Positions 53,364 through 62,064 are shown, counted from the first letter of the stretch. The stretch is DNA of 64,000 nt from Pseudobdellovibrionaceae bacterium (GCA_022843825.1 JALHMX010000001.1:62001-126000), one strand, 5' to 3'. Program-made: numbers and translations. The notes: generated from the letters alone by a model not told the origin.

Positions 53364-54239
53364 ATGGATAAAATTGAATTTAAAAGTCCAATAAATTTAT
53401 TAATGAATAAAATTACCAGTTGGTTTGAAGCATTTATTCTTATTTTACCAAATTTACTGATCGCCACGCTGGTCATATTTGCCTTCATTATGGCAAGTAA
53501 GGCTGCGGCTCGGGTATACTGTAAAGTCACACGCATAGATAATTCAGCAGTTAATAGATTAATTGAAAGCATGATCAGAATATTTATTATTACCTTGGGT
53601 GTGGTCACGGCTTTAGGTATTTTAAGTTTAGATAAAGCCTTAACTTCGGTATTGGCGGGGGCCGGTGTTGTTGGTTTAGCTTTAGGTTTTGCCTTTCAAG
53701 AAATTATTTCTAATTTTATCTGCGGAGTTATTATTACGATTAAAAAACCCTATGTAGAGGGCGACATCGTTCAAATTGATAACTTTGTTGGAACAGTTGA
53801 TCGCATTAATCTACGCACGACGGACATCACAACTTTTGAAGGCCTTGATGTTTTAATACCAAATAAAGATATGTTCACAAAACCAGTGACGAATTTAACC
53901 AAAACTGCGCGTCGACGGGTGGAACTTAAAGTTGGAGTCTCTTATTCAGAAGATTTACGCAAAGTCGAGCGACTGGTCAAAGAAGCCTTAAAAGATTTGC
54001 CAGACCTTATTCAAGATACCATTGACGTTTTTTATAGTGAATTTGCAGACAGTTCTATCAATTTTAATGTTTATTTTTGGGTGAATTTTCCAGGCAATGG
54101 AGCTTTTCCCCGATCTAAACATGAAGCCGTTATGAGAATTAAAGAAACTTTTGATGCTCACGAGATTACGATTCCATTTCCAATGCGTACTTTGGAAATT
54201 AAAAACAGCACTGGTGCGCCCACAGAATTGATCGATTAA
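53364..54239 (+). CDS. MscS-family mechanosensitive ion channel (second copy)
   Basis: 291 residues. Membrane helices near 20-45 and 68-90 are followed by the pore helix VLAGAGVVGLALGFAFQEII (about 97-116), then the MscS beta domain VGTVDRINLRTTDITTFEGL and the soluble domain ending ITIPFPMRTLEI. GAGGAGA is upstream of the ATG. It is the first gene of an operon with GNAT, cardiolipin synthase, MazG-like and DUF4336 genes and is distinct in sequence from the MscS at 34.7 kb. Confidence 0.92.
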   Translation: MDKIEFKSPINLLMNKITSWFEAFILILPNLLIATLVIFAFIMASKAAARVYCKVTRIDNSAVNRLIESMIRIFIITLGVVTALGILSLDKALTSVLAGAGVVGLALGFAFQEIISNFICGVIITIKKPYVEGDIVQIDNFVGTVDRINLRTTDITTFEGLDVLIPNKDMFTKPVTNLTKTARRRVELKVGVSYSEDLRKVERLVKEALKDLPDLIQDTIDVFYSEFADSSINFNVYFWVNFPGNGAFPRSKHEAVMRIKETFDAHEITIPFPMRTLEIKNSTGAPTELID

Positions 54240-54667
54240 TGACTCAAAAATTATATACTCTACACAACAAAGAAGATCTTATTCGCTGTTATCCCATCAT
54301 GAAGGAACTTAGACCGCATTTATCATTAGAGGAGTATTTATCTATTTATGAAGTAGCACATCAATCAAATGGTTATGAAATAGTAGCGATTGAGGAGAAT
54401 GGAAATATCTTAGCACTTATGGGTTATCGTTTTATATCGGACTATGTACGCGGTAAATATCTTTATATCGATGACCTAGTAACTACAGAAGCTGCTCGGT
54501 CAAAGGGATTCGGGGCTCAACTCTTAAAATACGCTGAAGAGTTGGCTTTAGAATCAGAAGTTAGTGTGTTACGCCTTTGCACAGGACTAACTAATGAGGG
54601 CGGAATTAAGTTTTATGAACATAATGGCTGGAGCAAACGATCCTACGCCTATGTTAAAAGGATTTAA
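54239..54667 (+). CDS. GNAT N-acetyltransferase
   Basis: 142 residues. The motif VTTEAARSKGFGAQLLKYAE (about 81-100) is the acetyl-CoA pyrophosphate-binding region, with a YLYIDDLV strand in front and the C-terminal FYEHNGW. It shares one base with the preceding mscS stop, so it is translationally coupled. The substrate is unknown. Confidence 0.9.
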   Translation: MTQKLYTLHNKEDLIRCYPIMKELRPHLSLEEYLSIYEVAHQSNGYEIVAIEENGNILALMGYRFISDYVRGKYLYIDDLVTTEAARSKGFGAQLLKYAEELALESEVSVLRLCTGLTNEGGIKFYEHNGWSKRSYAYVKRI

Positions 54668-54670
54668 TTA

Positions 54671-56086
54671 ATGGAAATCAGCACGTTAAGTCTAATTTGG
54701 ATAGCCACCTATTTCCTGGGTTTTCTATTTGCTATCCTTGCTTTGTGGCGTGCACGTACCGCACAAGGTGCTACAGCATGGGTGGTCGCCCTTATAGGAT
54801 TTCCAGTCATTTCGATTCCGTTGTTTTTGATATTTGGCAGAAATAAGTTTTACGGTTATGTACGAAATCGTAAAAACTTAGAAAATGAAGCCTTAAGACA
54901 GACTACAGAGATTAGAAAATTTTTTAACGAACAAAAAAGTTTAACCTCAGTATTAAAAGAACTAACAGTTTTAGCCTCTAAGGCCAATCAGCCCGGATTT
55001 ACCACGTCTAATGAATTAGAACTTTTAGTTAATGCAGAGGCGACCTATAAGTCGATGTTTGAGGCCATAGAAAAAGCTAAAGAATATATTTTGTTTCAAT
55101 TTTATATTTACCGAGAAGATGATATTGGAAATAAATTTAAACAGGCTTTAATTAAAAAAGTAGCTCAAGGCGTAAAAGTTTATTTTTTGTATGATGGCAT
55201 TGGCAGCAGGATAAGTAAGTCTTTTACTCGAGAAATGCAAAAAGCAGGCGTAAAAATATTTGGCTTTGAAAGCACTAAAAAATGGCCGTCTCAGTGGCAA
55301 ATCAACTTTAGAAATCACCGTAAAATTGTTGTGGTCGATGGTCATGAAGCTTTTATAGGGGGTATTAATGTTGGTGACGAATACTTAGGTAAAAGTGATT
55401 TCGGCCCATGGAGAGATACACATGTTAAGATCTGCGGACCAGCCGCCGCTGCGGCACAAATTTCTTTTATAAAAGATTGGTACTGGGTGACAGGAAAGGC
55501 GTTAAAATTAACGTGGGTAGATCCTACCCCGGGTCATGGCGCAGATGTTTTAGTCTTGCATACGGGGCCCTCTGATGAAGGTGACGTGTGCTCTTTGGCT
55601 CATTTGGCTATAGTGACCTCAGCGAAAAAAAGAATATGGATTTCTAATCCTTATTTTATTCCTCCAGATAGTTTATCAGATGCTTTGGCATTGGCCGCAC
55701 TTCGTGGTGTTGATATTCGAATAATTATACCTTCCTACGGAGATAATCTTTTAGTGCAATATGCATCTTATCCGCATGTAGAAAAACTTTTACGCGTAGG
55801 TGTAAAATTTATGAAGTACACAGCGGGATTTCCTCATCAAAAAGTCATGTTGATCGATGATGATATTGGCGTTGTGGGTTCCACAAACTTTGACGCCAGA
55901 TCTTTTTTTATTAATTTTGAAATTATGGCCATTTCAGATGATGCCAATTTTATCAAAAACATTGAAGACATGCTTAAAAATGATTTTTTGCAGTCAAAAG
56001 ATTTAACCATACATTTTTTCGATAACTTACCGCGCTGGAAGCAGTTGGCGACCAGAGCTGCACGTTTGTTTGCACCTATGCTTTAA
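54671..56086 (+). CDS. cls: Cardiolipin synthase (phospholipase D family)
   Basis: 471 residues. Two N-terminal membrane helices (about 5-25 and 36-56) precede two PLD domains with HKD motifs: NHRKIVVVDGHEAFIGG (about 214-230) and PHQKVMLIDDDIGVVGSTNF (about 387-406). It joins two phosphatidylglycerols to make cardiolipin in the inner membrane. The start is 3 bases after the GNAT stop. Grouping with an MscS channel fits membrane-stress adaptation. Confidence 0.93.
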   Translation: MEISTLSLIWIATYFLGFLFAILALWRARTAQGATAWVVALIGFPVISIPLFLIFGRNKFYGYVRNRKNLENEALRQTTEIRKFFNEQKSLTSVLKELTVLASKANQPGFTTSNELELLVNAEATYKSMFEAIEKAKEYILFQFYIYREDDIGNKFKQALIKKVAQGVKVYFLYDGIGSRISKSFTREMQKAGVKIFGFESTKKWPSQWQINFRNHRKIVVVDGHEAFIGGINVGDEYLGKSDFGPWRDTHVKICGPAAAAAQISFIKDWYWVTGKALKLTWVDPTPGHGADVLVLHTGPSDEGDVCSLAHLAIVTSAKKRIWISNPYFIPPDSLSDALALAALRGVDIRIIIPSYGDNLLVQYASYPHVEKLLRVGVKFMKYTAGFPHQKVMLIDDDIGVVGSTNFDARSFFINFEIMAISDDANFIKNIEDMLKNDFLQSKDLTIHFFDNLPRWKQLATRAARLFAPML

Positions 56087-56095
56087 AAGGATTAT

Positions 56096-56416
56096 ATGAA
56101 ACTCAAAAAATTAACAGAAGAACTAGAAAAAGTAGCCATCATCTATTCCAAAAAATATAAAATTAAACGCACGGGCGATTGGTACATGATGAAGATCCAA
56201 GAAGAACTGGGCGAGTTATCCTCGGCTTATTTAAAAACTACGAAACGCGCACGAACTAAAAAGAAGACTCAAGCCGAGCTTCAAGAAAACTTTAAAGAAG
56301 AGTTCGCCGACGTGCTTTCAATGTTGTTATTGTTTGCTCGCCATCAAAAAATTGACATGGATAAAGCGGTGCAGGAAAAGTGGCTGAGTTATTTAGATAA
56401 GCCTGAAGAGATTTAG
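56096..56416 (+). CDS. MazG-like nucleotide pyrophosphohydrolase
   Basis: 106 residues. AAAGGAT precedes the ATG. The alpha-helical core has the metal motif KIQEELGELSSAY (about 32-44, ExxE) and a second FKEEFADVLSMLLLFA (about 66-81, ExxD), as in MazG/HisE-type all-alpha NTP pyrophosphatases. It probably removes damaged or excess nucleotides. The strongly basic segment between the motifs (KRARTKKKTQ) is unusual. Confidence 0.87.
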   Translation: MKLKKLTEELEKVAIIYSKKYKIKRTGDWYMMKIQEELGELSSAYLKTTKRARTKKKTQAELQENFKEEFADVLSMLLLFARHQKIDMDKAVQEKWLSYLDKPEEI

Positions 56417-56435
56417 ATAGGAAACGAAGGTTTGT

Positions 56436-57131
56436 ATGTCGCAAGTTGCATTCCACTATGATCCTCCAGTTCAGTTGGATCAAAATTTATGGGAAATTAA
56501 AGGACGCTGGAAAAATAAATTTGGACGTCGCATGACAGTGGTGCGATTAAACGATGGCCGTTTAATTATCCATAATGCTATTCAGCTGCATGAGGACGAA
56601 CTCTATTGGTTGAAAAGTCTGGGTACGGTTTCATTTATTATAGCACCGAATGTTTTTCACTGTTCTGACTTAGCATGGATGAGTCATCACTTCCCACAGG
56701 CACAATGTTATGCGCCAGCAGAAAAGCGAAAAGATTTTCTGGATAAAAATGTGGATATCAAAATCACCGAGCAGGATTTTCCTAAAGATATTTCTGAATT
56801 TGAATGTATTTACATTAAGGGAACTAAAATTTCTGAATCAGTTTTTATTCATCATCCTTCAAAAACGTTAATACTTTGTGATTTAGCTTTTAATATGCCG
56901 CAGGTCTATACGGGATTATCAAAATTTTTTATGCAATGGAATCGGGTGTTTCGTTTGGGACCCACCAAGTTAACTCGGTGGATATTTACAAAAAATATCG
57001 GCGAGCTGAGAAAAAGTTATGAACAGTTGTTTAAACATGATTTTGACAGGGTCATTGTTAATCACGGTGAAACGGTTAATCAAAACGGAAAGGCCCTGCT
57101 TAAAGCAGGCTATAAGGAAATTTTTGGATAA
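56436..57131 (+). CDS. DUF4336 metallo-beta-lactamase-like protein
   Basis: 231 residues. The family pattern is seen in LWEIKGRWKNKFGRRMTVVR, IHNAIQLHEDELYWLKSLG (about 49-67) and IAPNVFHCSDLAWM (about 73-86), with a later VIVNHGETVNQNG. DUF4336 proteins have a degenerate metallo-beta-lactamase fold and unknown activity. It is the last gene of its operon and is followed by a hairpin. Confidence 0.87.
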   Translation: MSQVAFHYDPPVQLDQNLWEIKGRWKNKFGRRMTVVRLNDGRLIIHNAIQLHEDELYWLKSLGTVSFIIAPNVFHCSDLAWMSHHFPQAQCYAPAEKRKDFLDKNVDIKITEQDFPKDISEFECIYIKGTKISESVFIHHPSKTLILCDLAFNMPQVYTGLSKFFMQWNRVFRLGPTKLTRWIFTKNIGELRKSYEQLFKHDFDRVIVNHGETVNQNGKALLKAGYKEIFG

Positions 57132-57161
57132 AATAAGGGAGCCTGGATCGGCCCCCTTATT
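57132..57161 (+). terminator. Hairpin terminator after the DUF4336 gene
   Basis: AATAAGGG (57132-57139) and CCCTTATT (57154-57161) are perfect arms around 14 bases, starting right after the stop and followed by TCTT. It also lies just beyond the end of the convergent hsp20 gene, so it may act in both directions. Confidence 0.6.
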
Positions 57162-57178
57162 CTTACCTATTGTAGGTT

Positions 57179-57682
57179 TTACTGCTCAGATTCTTTTTTT
57201 GCTCCTACAAGCCGTTCAAAAAGCCCACTTTTATTCGCTTGGATGGCGATTTGACGTGGTTTGGCAGCGGGTACCTTTGGTAAGATCAATTCTAATACAC
57301 CGTTTTCATATCGAGCTTCCACTTTATCACTTTCTACAGAACTTGGAAGTGTGAAGCTGCGTTTAAAAACTCCGTACGACTTTTCATAGCGTTGAAACTT
57401 CTGATTTTCGTCCGTTGATTTTTCGCGTTTGCGTTCCCCTGATATGGTTAGCATATTATCTACTAATTCGATTTTAATATCTTCCTTTTTCATTCCTGGA
57501 ACGTCCATACTCATTAAGTAGTAATCTTCTGTCTCTGAAATTTCTGAGACTGGACTCAACGCTTTATCTTGATACACATTTGCTGGTGTATTCTGAGACC
57601 AACGATCAAAAAAATGATCCATCTCATCAAAAAGATCGTGACTTAAATTTCTACTAGTTAGATAGGGTGTTAATAATCTCAT
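57179..57682 (-). CDS. Hsp20/alpha-crystallin small heat shock protein
   Basis: 167 residues. The alpha-crystallin domain (about 40-140) shows YYLMSMDVPGMKKEDIKIEL (about 52-71), the loop SGERK and the final strand YENGVLELILPK. The C-terminal IxI-like anchor is weak (KPRQIAIQ). It holds unfolding proteins. AAGGAGG precedes ATG 57682. The gene upstream on the same strand, 71 bases away, is a 53-residue membrane peptide; both may be stress-induced. Confidence 0.94.
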   Translation of the reverse strand: MRLLTPYLTSRNLSHDLFDEMDHFFDRWSQNTPANVYQDKALSPVSEISETEDYYLMSMDVPGMKKEDIKIELVDNMLTISGERKREKSTDENQKFQRYEKSYGVFKRSFTLPSSVESDKVEARYENGVLELILPKVPAAKPRQIAIQANKSGLFERLVGAKKESEQ

Positions 57683-57753
57683 TTTAGTCCTCCTTTATCT
57701 TATTAAGGTTTATCTGTATAAAATCTGTGTCGAAAACTTCTTTCGTCAAGTAT

Positions 57754-57915
57754 CTAAATTGTTTTATCCAATGATGGCGAGGGAACCTGAATGGTAAGCA
57801 CTTCTTGATCAGCGCTATCCATAGCATTGGCGCCGGACATCACAACAATAAGCCCCACAAAGCCCAGTATAACAATGAACTTATGAAGCAAATTATATAC
57901 TGCATTTAAAGTCAT
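57754..57915 (-). CDS. 53-residue single-span or secreted small protein
   Basis: ATG 57915 is preceded by AACAGGAGGTATTTT, an almost perfect ribosome binding site. The frame gives a hydrophobic helix (about 13-28, FIVILGFVGLIVVMSG) and then ANAMDSADQEVLTIQV, so either a signal peptide with cleavage after ANA or one membrane span. It ends at TAG 57754. I recognise no family. It sits in the 390-base gap between hsp20 and the DUF2914 gene and runs in the direction of hsp20. The remaining gap bases show no other gene. Confidence 0.6.
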   Translation of the reverse strand: MTLNAVYNLLHKFIVILGFVGLIVVMSGANAMDSADQEVLTIQVPSPSLDKTI

Positions 57916-58036
57916 AAAATACCTCCTGTTAATTATTATGTGTTATTGCTTCTGATAAAAACCGTGAGTTCGTGTTAAAAATTGTCAAGGTGGCCTGAGT
58001 GATGCGTTTAGTCGATATCTGTTCCGGGCGAAAGTC

Positions 58037-58064
58037 TTGGCTAACCTAGATTTATGCGTATAAA
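58037..58064 (+). promoter_or_regulatory. Candidate promoter of the DUF2914 gene (possible leaderless start)
   Basis: TTGGCT (58037-58042) and TATAAA (58059-58064) are spaced by 16 bases, a plausible sigma70 pair. The expected start of transcription would fall within a few bases of ATG 58073, and no Shine-Dalgarno is present, so the mRNA may be leaderless. Confidence 0.35.
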
Positions 58065-58072
58065 TTATTTTT

Positions 58073-59170
58073 ATGGTTACCGAATGGAAACAAAAAATAG
58101 CGGAAGAATACACAAAGCATGAAAAGAAACTGGAAATTGGTTTCTTTATCGGTGGCTTTATTTTTGATATTTTCTTTTTAAGTGAAATAGATGATGTTTT
58201 TTCATTAGGCCAGCAGTTGATTTATTTATTGATCATCGCGTGGGTATTGCACTATGAAATACTGTTTCGATTACATAAGTGGAGACCTCAGCGTGGTCTT
58301 ATATTTAAGATTTGGAGTTTTCGAAGTTTTATCATGCACTTCCTTATGGGAAGCTTGCTTAGTATCTATTCCTTGTTCTACATCAAAAGCTCATCCCTAT
58401 TAAATAGTTTAATTTTCTTAACGGTTATGATTGCGCTGCTGGTCGCTAATGAACTTCCACTGTTTAAAAAAGCTAAAGTCAGTTTTAAGTTTGCTTTGTA
58501 CACTATTTGCTTGTTTTCATTTGTCTCCATACTTTATCCCTTATTGCTGGGCTTTGTGGGCTGGACACCGTTTGGTTTAGCTATGGTTACCACGATGTTG
58601 CTGTTTTTAGCCCAGGTAAAGTTACTGCGTCGTCAATTGCAGGATGAAACTTTAATTTTGAAAGTTGTAACAGCACCCGGCATATCCGTCGTCATGGTTT
58701 TTACCTTTTTTTATTTCTTAGGCTGGATTCCGCCAGTACCAATAAGTGCGACAGAACAGGGTATTTATTATAACGTTGAACGGCAACAGGAAAAATATTT
58801 GCTGACCACACAGCGTCCGTGGTGGCAGTTTTGGAGTGCGGGCGATCAAGACTTTAAAGCGCGTCCTGGCGATAAAATATTTTACTATGTTCAGATTTAT
58901 TCACCAGCACGATTCTCAGATCAGGTTTTTGTGAAATGGAGCTTCAAAGATCCCTCCCACGGTTGGCAAAAAACTGATCGCATACCCTTGCAAATAACTG
59001 GCGGACGAAAAGAGGGATTCAGGGCCTCGACTTATAAAACAAACTATCAACCGGGAAAATATCGTGTCCAAATTGAAACGTCGATGGGGCATGAAATTGC
59101 CAGACTGACATTCACGGTTCAAACTGATAACAGCATTGAACCGCGAGATTTTAAAGTACTTACAAGATAA
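58073..59170 (+). CDS. DUF2914 membrane protein
   Basis: 365 residues. An N-terminal cytoplasmic stretch, then about seven membrane helices (about 22-235) and a periplasmic C-terminal DUF2914 domain (about 265-355) with PGDKIFYYVQIYSPARFSD, VKWSFKDP and YKTNYQPGKYRVQIET. Such proteins have no known activity; the domain resembles a carbohydrate- or ligand-binding beta fold. The gene is monocistronic and ends exactly where the convergent redoxin gene ends. Confidence 0.85.
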   Translation: MVTEWKQKIAEEYTKHEKKLEIGFFIGGFIFDIFFLSEIDDVFSLGQQLIYLLIIAWVLHYEILFRLHKWRPQRGLIFKIWSFRSFIMHFLMGSLLSIYSLFYIKSSSLLNSLIFLTVMIALLVANELPLFKKAKVSFKFALYTICLFSFVSILYPLLLGFVGWTPFGLAMVTTMLLFLAQVKLLRRQLQDETLILKVVTAPGISVVMVFTFFYFLGWIPPVPISATEQGIYYNVERQQEKYLLTTQRPWWQFWSAGDQDFKARPGDKIFYYVQIYSPARFSDQVFVKWSFKDPSHGWQKTDRIPLQITGGRKEGFRASTYKTNYQPGKYRVQIETSMGHEIARLTFTVQTDNSIEPRDFKVLTR

Positions 59171-59782
59171 TTAGTATTTAACGGAACAGCCGTAAGGTTT
59201 AGTTGAAGTAGTAGCTACAGATTTACCTGCTAACGAGGCCTCTAAAGCTTCAGCTACGTAATTTTTTGATTTAGGAATAACATCAGCACTTGAAGAATCA
59301 TTGCTATCGATAGCTCCGGCATACACAACATTTCCTTCAGGATTGATGATATACATGTGTGGAGTTACTTTTGCGTCGTAGGCTTTTCCCATAGCTCCTG
59401 TTTCATCTAGAAGAATGGCTGCAGTAGCGGATTTTTTGTCCTTAAAGTATTTTGTCGCAGCGGCAGGGGTCATATGTCCTTGTTTTCCTTTAACTGATGA
59501 AATAACGGTTAACCAAGTAATTCCCTGTGCAGTGTATTTTTTTTGAAGATCCTGCATATTAGTGCTTTTTTCATAGTGTTTTTTTACATAAGGACAATCT
59601 TTGTTAAACCACTCAAGCACTAACCATTTTCCCTTGTAGTCAGAAAGTTTTTGAGTTTTTCCAGCTGCGTCTTTGACTTCGAAGGCAGGGGCTGGTTTTC
59701 CGGGAACGGCTTCTGCCCATGCTAAAGTCGGCGCTAAGACTAATGCATAGGCTATAGCTAATACTGATAATAATTTTTTCAT
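59171..59782 (-). CDS. Exported thioredoxin-fold redoxin (AhpC/TSA-like)
   Basis: 203 residues with a signal peptide (1-23, ending AWA). PAPAFEVKDAAGKTQKLSDY (about 30-49) and LEWFNKDCPYVKKHYEKST (about 57-75) identify a redoxin with one N-terminal Cys (CPYVK) and a conserved AKVTPHMYIINPEG (about 136-149). It is probably a periplasmic thiol peroxidase or reductase. Its start overlaps the DsbD-like gene stop (ATGA), so the DsbD protein likely keeps it reduced. AAGGAGA is upstream. Confidence 0.9.
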   Translation of the reverse strand: MKKLLSVLAIAYALVLAPTLAWAEAVPGKPAPAFEVKDAAGKTQKLSDYKGKWLVLEWFNKDCPYVKKHYEKSTNMQDLQKKYTAQGITWLTVISSVKGKQGHMTPAAATKYFKDKKSATAAILLDETGAMGKAYDAKVTPHMYIINPEGNVVYAGAIDSNDSSSADVIPKSKNYVAEALEASLAGKSVATTSTKPYGCSVKY

Positions 59783-61749
59783 TGTGTCTCTCCTTTTAAA
59801 ATATTTAAGGTCAGAAGCTGAGGCAATAGTTTAGGCTCAGACCCGTCTCTTGGATAATAAGTATAAACTGGAACTGAGCTGCGGCCAAGCTTTGAAAGTG
59901 CAGCAGTGATTTTTGGGTCGTATCGAGTCCAATCAGCGCGCATCAGCAAGATATTATTTTCTTTAAAGTAATTCTGAGCTTCGACAGTGTCCAGCACCGC
60001 CTGTTTGTTAACCTGGCAAGTGATGCACCAAGCCGCAGTAAAATCCACAAACACAGCCTGACCATTTTGCCGAGCCTCTTTAAGCTTTGCTTCATCATAG
60101 GCCTGCCAATTAGAAGTTATTTGCGATGAAGTGGGCGACCCCAATAAATTAAGGCTGTAGGCTAGGCCACCAACAACAATTAAGGTGACAAGTGCTAAAA
60201 TAATATTTTTTTGAGAGGACAAATATTTTGATAACCAAATTGCTAGCGACACAACAAAAATGGCGATGCTGGCTAAATACCAACCATGAGTGTGAGCTTG
60301 CTGTCCCAAGACCCATAATAGCCATAGCACCGTCGCAAAAAGAGGAAATGCAAAAAATTGCTTAAGCACTTCCATCCATGGGCCTGGCTTGGGAAGCACA
60401 GTAAGTAGTCGAGGAAAAAAAGCGAACAGAATAAAAGGCAAGGCCAACCCAAAGCCTAAACCTAGAAAAATGATCAGTGCACTTAAAGCGGGTAAGGTAA
60501 TCGCCGCACCTAAAGCAGCCCCCATAAAAGGTCCAGTGCAAGGTGCCGCCACAAAAACCGAAAGTACTCCCGTACCAAAAGATGAAGAGCCCCCCTTAAG
60601 TTGACCCGAGAAGTTCATAATTGATGTACCCATCTCAAAGGCGCCCAAAAAATTTAAAGCCATAAGCCAGAATAAAAGAACTAAACCTAAAATCACCGCA
60701 GGTGATTGAAGTTGAAACCCCCATCCCACCGCAGCGCCAAATGATCGTAAAAACAAAAACAGACCGCCTAACAGCACAAAAGTGGTCATCACTCCTAAAG
60801 AGTACAGCAAACAATCTTTAACTCGGTCCTTCCCTTTAGTTTTTAAAAGCGAAAACGTCTTTATGGAAATAACAGGAAATACACAAGGCATCAGATTTAA
60901 AATTAAGCCGCCTAAGATTGCAAAAAAGATTAAAGACAAAAGTGATTCAGCACTGACTGCGCCTGTTAAGGACAAAGGAATATCATTGAACTGCCAAGCC
61001 GTATTATTATAAGCCGCTACGAAGCTAAGCTTAGCTGGCGCAGTTACGCTGGTGGTTTTAAAAATAAACTCATCACCATTGGCATCGATCTCTGGCGTCG
61101 CCGCATGAATAAAATCGCCATTTAAAGGAAATATCTGCAAAGTTTTTAAATCAGAGGCTGATTTAACTTTTAATTTTAAATGACCTTGATCCAGATAGGC
61201 CATTGATATCTTTAAAGGCGCTGAATCAGCAGACTCTGGCACGCGCGCCAAAAACTTTTTAACTAAGTCTAGGTCCGCCGCTTTCCAGCGCGAAGCTGCA
61301 CTATGAACCGGTTGTTTGAAATTTATTTTTGCAAAGCCAGGCACACAGTCAATTTTACAGACCAGCCACTCTAAGTTCATTTTAATTTCTACGTCAGATG
61401 TCGATTTCGGTTTTACAGAGAATAAGTAAACCACAGATCCTTCGTAGCCAATATTCGTCAAGTGCGCGATAGGTAGGCGGGCTGGAAAAGGCCATAAAAT
61501 GGGGCCAATATCTGCCGTCTGACTGGAAAAATCAAATTTAGGAGCAGCTCCCGAATCCCCAGGATTCTGCCAGTACACATGCCACTCGGGGTCTGGCTGA
61601 AAATAAAGTCCCATCACAGTTTCATCCTCAGAGGAAAAAATCTGCGGTGCCAAAACCCGAATACGGATATGTTGATCTTTAATAGATTCTTGGGAAAACC
61701 CCATACTTAAAAACAAAAATTGAACTAAAACGAATACAAATATTTTCAT
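59779..61749 (-). CDS. DsbD/ScsB-type membrane thiol:disulphide interchange protein
   Basis: 656 residues from ATG 61749, which gives a proper signal peptide; an earlier ATG at 61773 adds 8 residues. A periplasmic N-terminal domain (about 25-260) is followed by eight membrane helices carrying the two redox motifs LNLMPCVFPVISIK (about 283-296) and FVAAPCTGPFMGAAL (about 395-409). The C-terminal thioredoxin domain has AAWCITCQVNK (about 571-581). It carries reducing power from cytosolic thioredoxin to periplasmic partners, most likely the redoxin encoded next. Confidence 0.92.
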   Translation of the reverse strand: MKIFVFVLVQFLFLSMGFSQESIKDQHIRIRVLAPQIFSSEDETVMGLYFQPDPEWHVYWQNPGDSGAAPKFDFSSQTADIGPILWPFPARLPIAHLTNIGYEGSVVYLFSVKPKSTSDVEIKMNLEWLVCKIDCVPGFAKINFKQPVHSAASRWKAADLDLVKKFLARVPESADSAPLKISMAYLDQGHLKLKVKSASDLKTLQIFPLNGDFIHAATPEIDANGDEFIFKTTSVTAPAKLSFVAAYNNTAWQFNDIPLSLTGAVSAESLLSLIFFAILGGLILNLMPCVFPVISIKTFSLLKTKGKDRVKDCLLYSLGVMTTFVLLGGLFLFLRSFGAAVGWGFQLQSPAVILGLVLLFWLMALNFLGAFEMGTSIMNFSGQLKGGSSSFGTGVLSVFVAAPCTGPFMGAALGAAITLPALSALIIFLGLGFGLALPFILFAFFPRLLTVLPKPGPWMEVLKQFFAFPLFATVLWLLWVLGQQAHTHGWYLASIAIFVVSLAIWLSKYLSSQKNIILALVTLIVVGGLAYSLNLLGSPTSSQITSNWQAYDEAKLKEARQNGQAVFVDFTAAWCITCQVNKQAVLDTVEAQNYFKENNILLMRADWTRYDPKITAALSKLGRSSVPVYTYYPRDGSEPKLLPQLLTLNILKGETQ

Positions 61750-61808
61750 GAAAATATTTTCGACTGGTCCCATCCAATCGACAAGATTTAACAGTATTAA
61801 CTAAAAAT

Positions 61809-61890
61809 AACGCCATGCCCGCAAACAGGGTAGTCCTAAAAACTAGGCGTTCTCAGCTCTTATTCATTTGTGGTGAGGTACCACAGTTTT
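61809..61890 (+). ncRNA. Candidate structured RNA or attenuator (speculative)
   Basis: The outer stem AACGCC (61809-61814)/GGCGTT (61846-61851) closes a three-way shape with an inner stem TGCCC/GGGTA (61816-61820/61828-61832). A second hairpin TGTGGT (61869-61874)/ACCACA (61880-61885) is followed by GTTTTATT, like a terminator. Together they look like a short RNA ending in a terminator, upstream of the GNAT-like gene at 62065. No known class was recognised. The rest of the 315-base gap holds only the CACTTAA dyad. Confidence 0.25.
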
Positions 61891-61926
61891 ATTCCGAGAC
61901 TTTGAGCCATAATGATTCAATTAATC

Positions 61927-61941
61927 CACTTAAATTAAGTG
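61927..61941. promoter_or_regulatory. Inverted repeat upstream of the GNAT/diiron locus
   Basis: CACTTAA (61927-61933) and TTAAGTG (61935-61941) are perfect 7-base arms with one central base, 123 bases before the TTG start of the GNAT-like gene. It is a plausible operator. The same half-sites occur in opposite order at 9864-9880, which may be coincidence in AT-rich DNA. Confidence 0.4.
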
Positions 61942-62064
61942 AAAGACTATATCTAGCCTTAAGTTTTTTTAGACATACCCGATAATATGTAAAATAAAAA
62001 TTCTAAAAACGTTAGATCGCCAGTATGTTTTCAGTGGATTATACCGTTATATAAAGGAATAATT

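Noticed and set aside
61809-61851. Possible c-di-GMP riboswitch or integron attC site
   Set aside because: The stem pattern lacks the conserved GEMM core and the R'/R'' boxes of attC; kept only as an unclassified structure.
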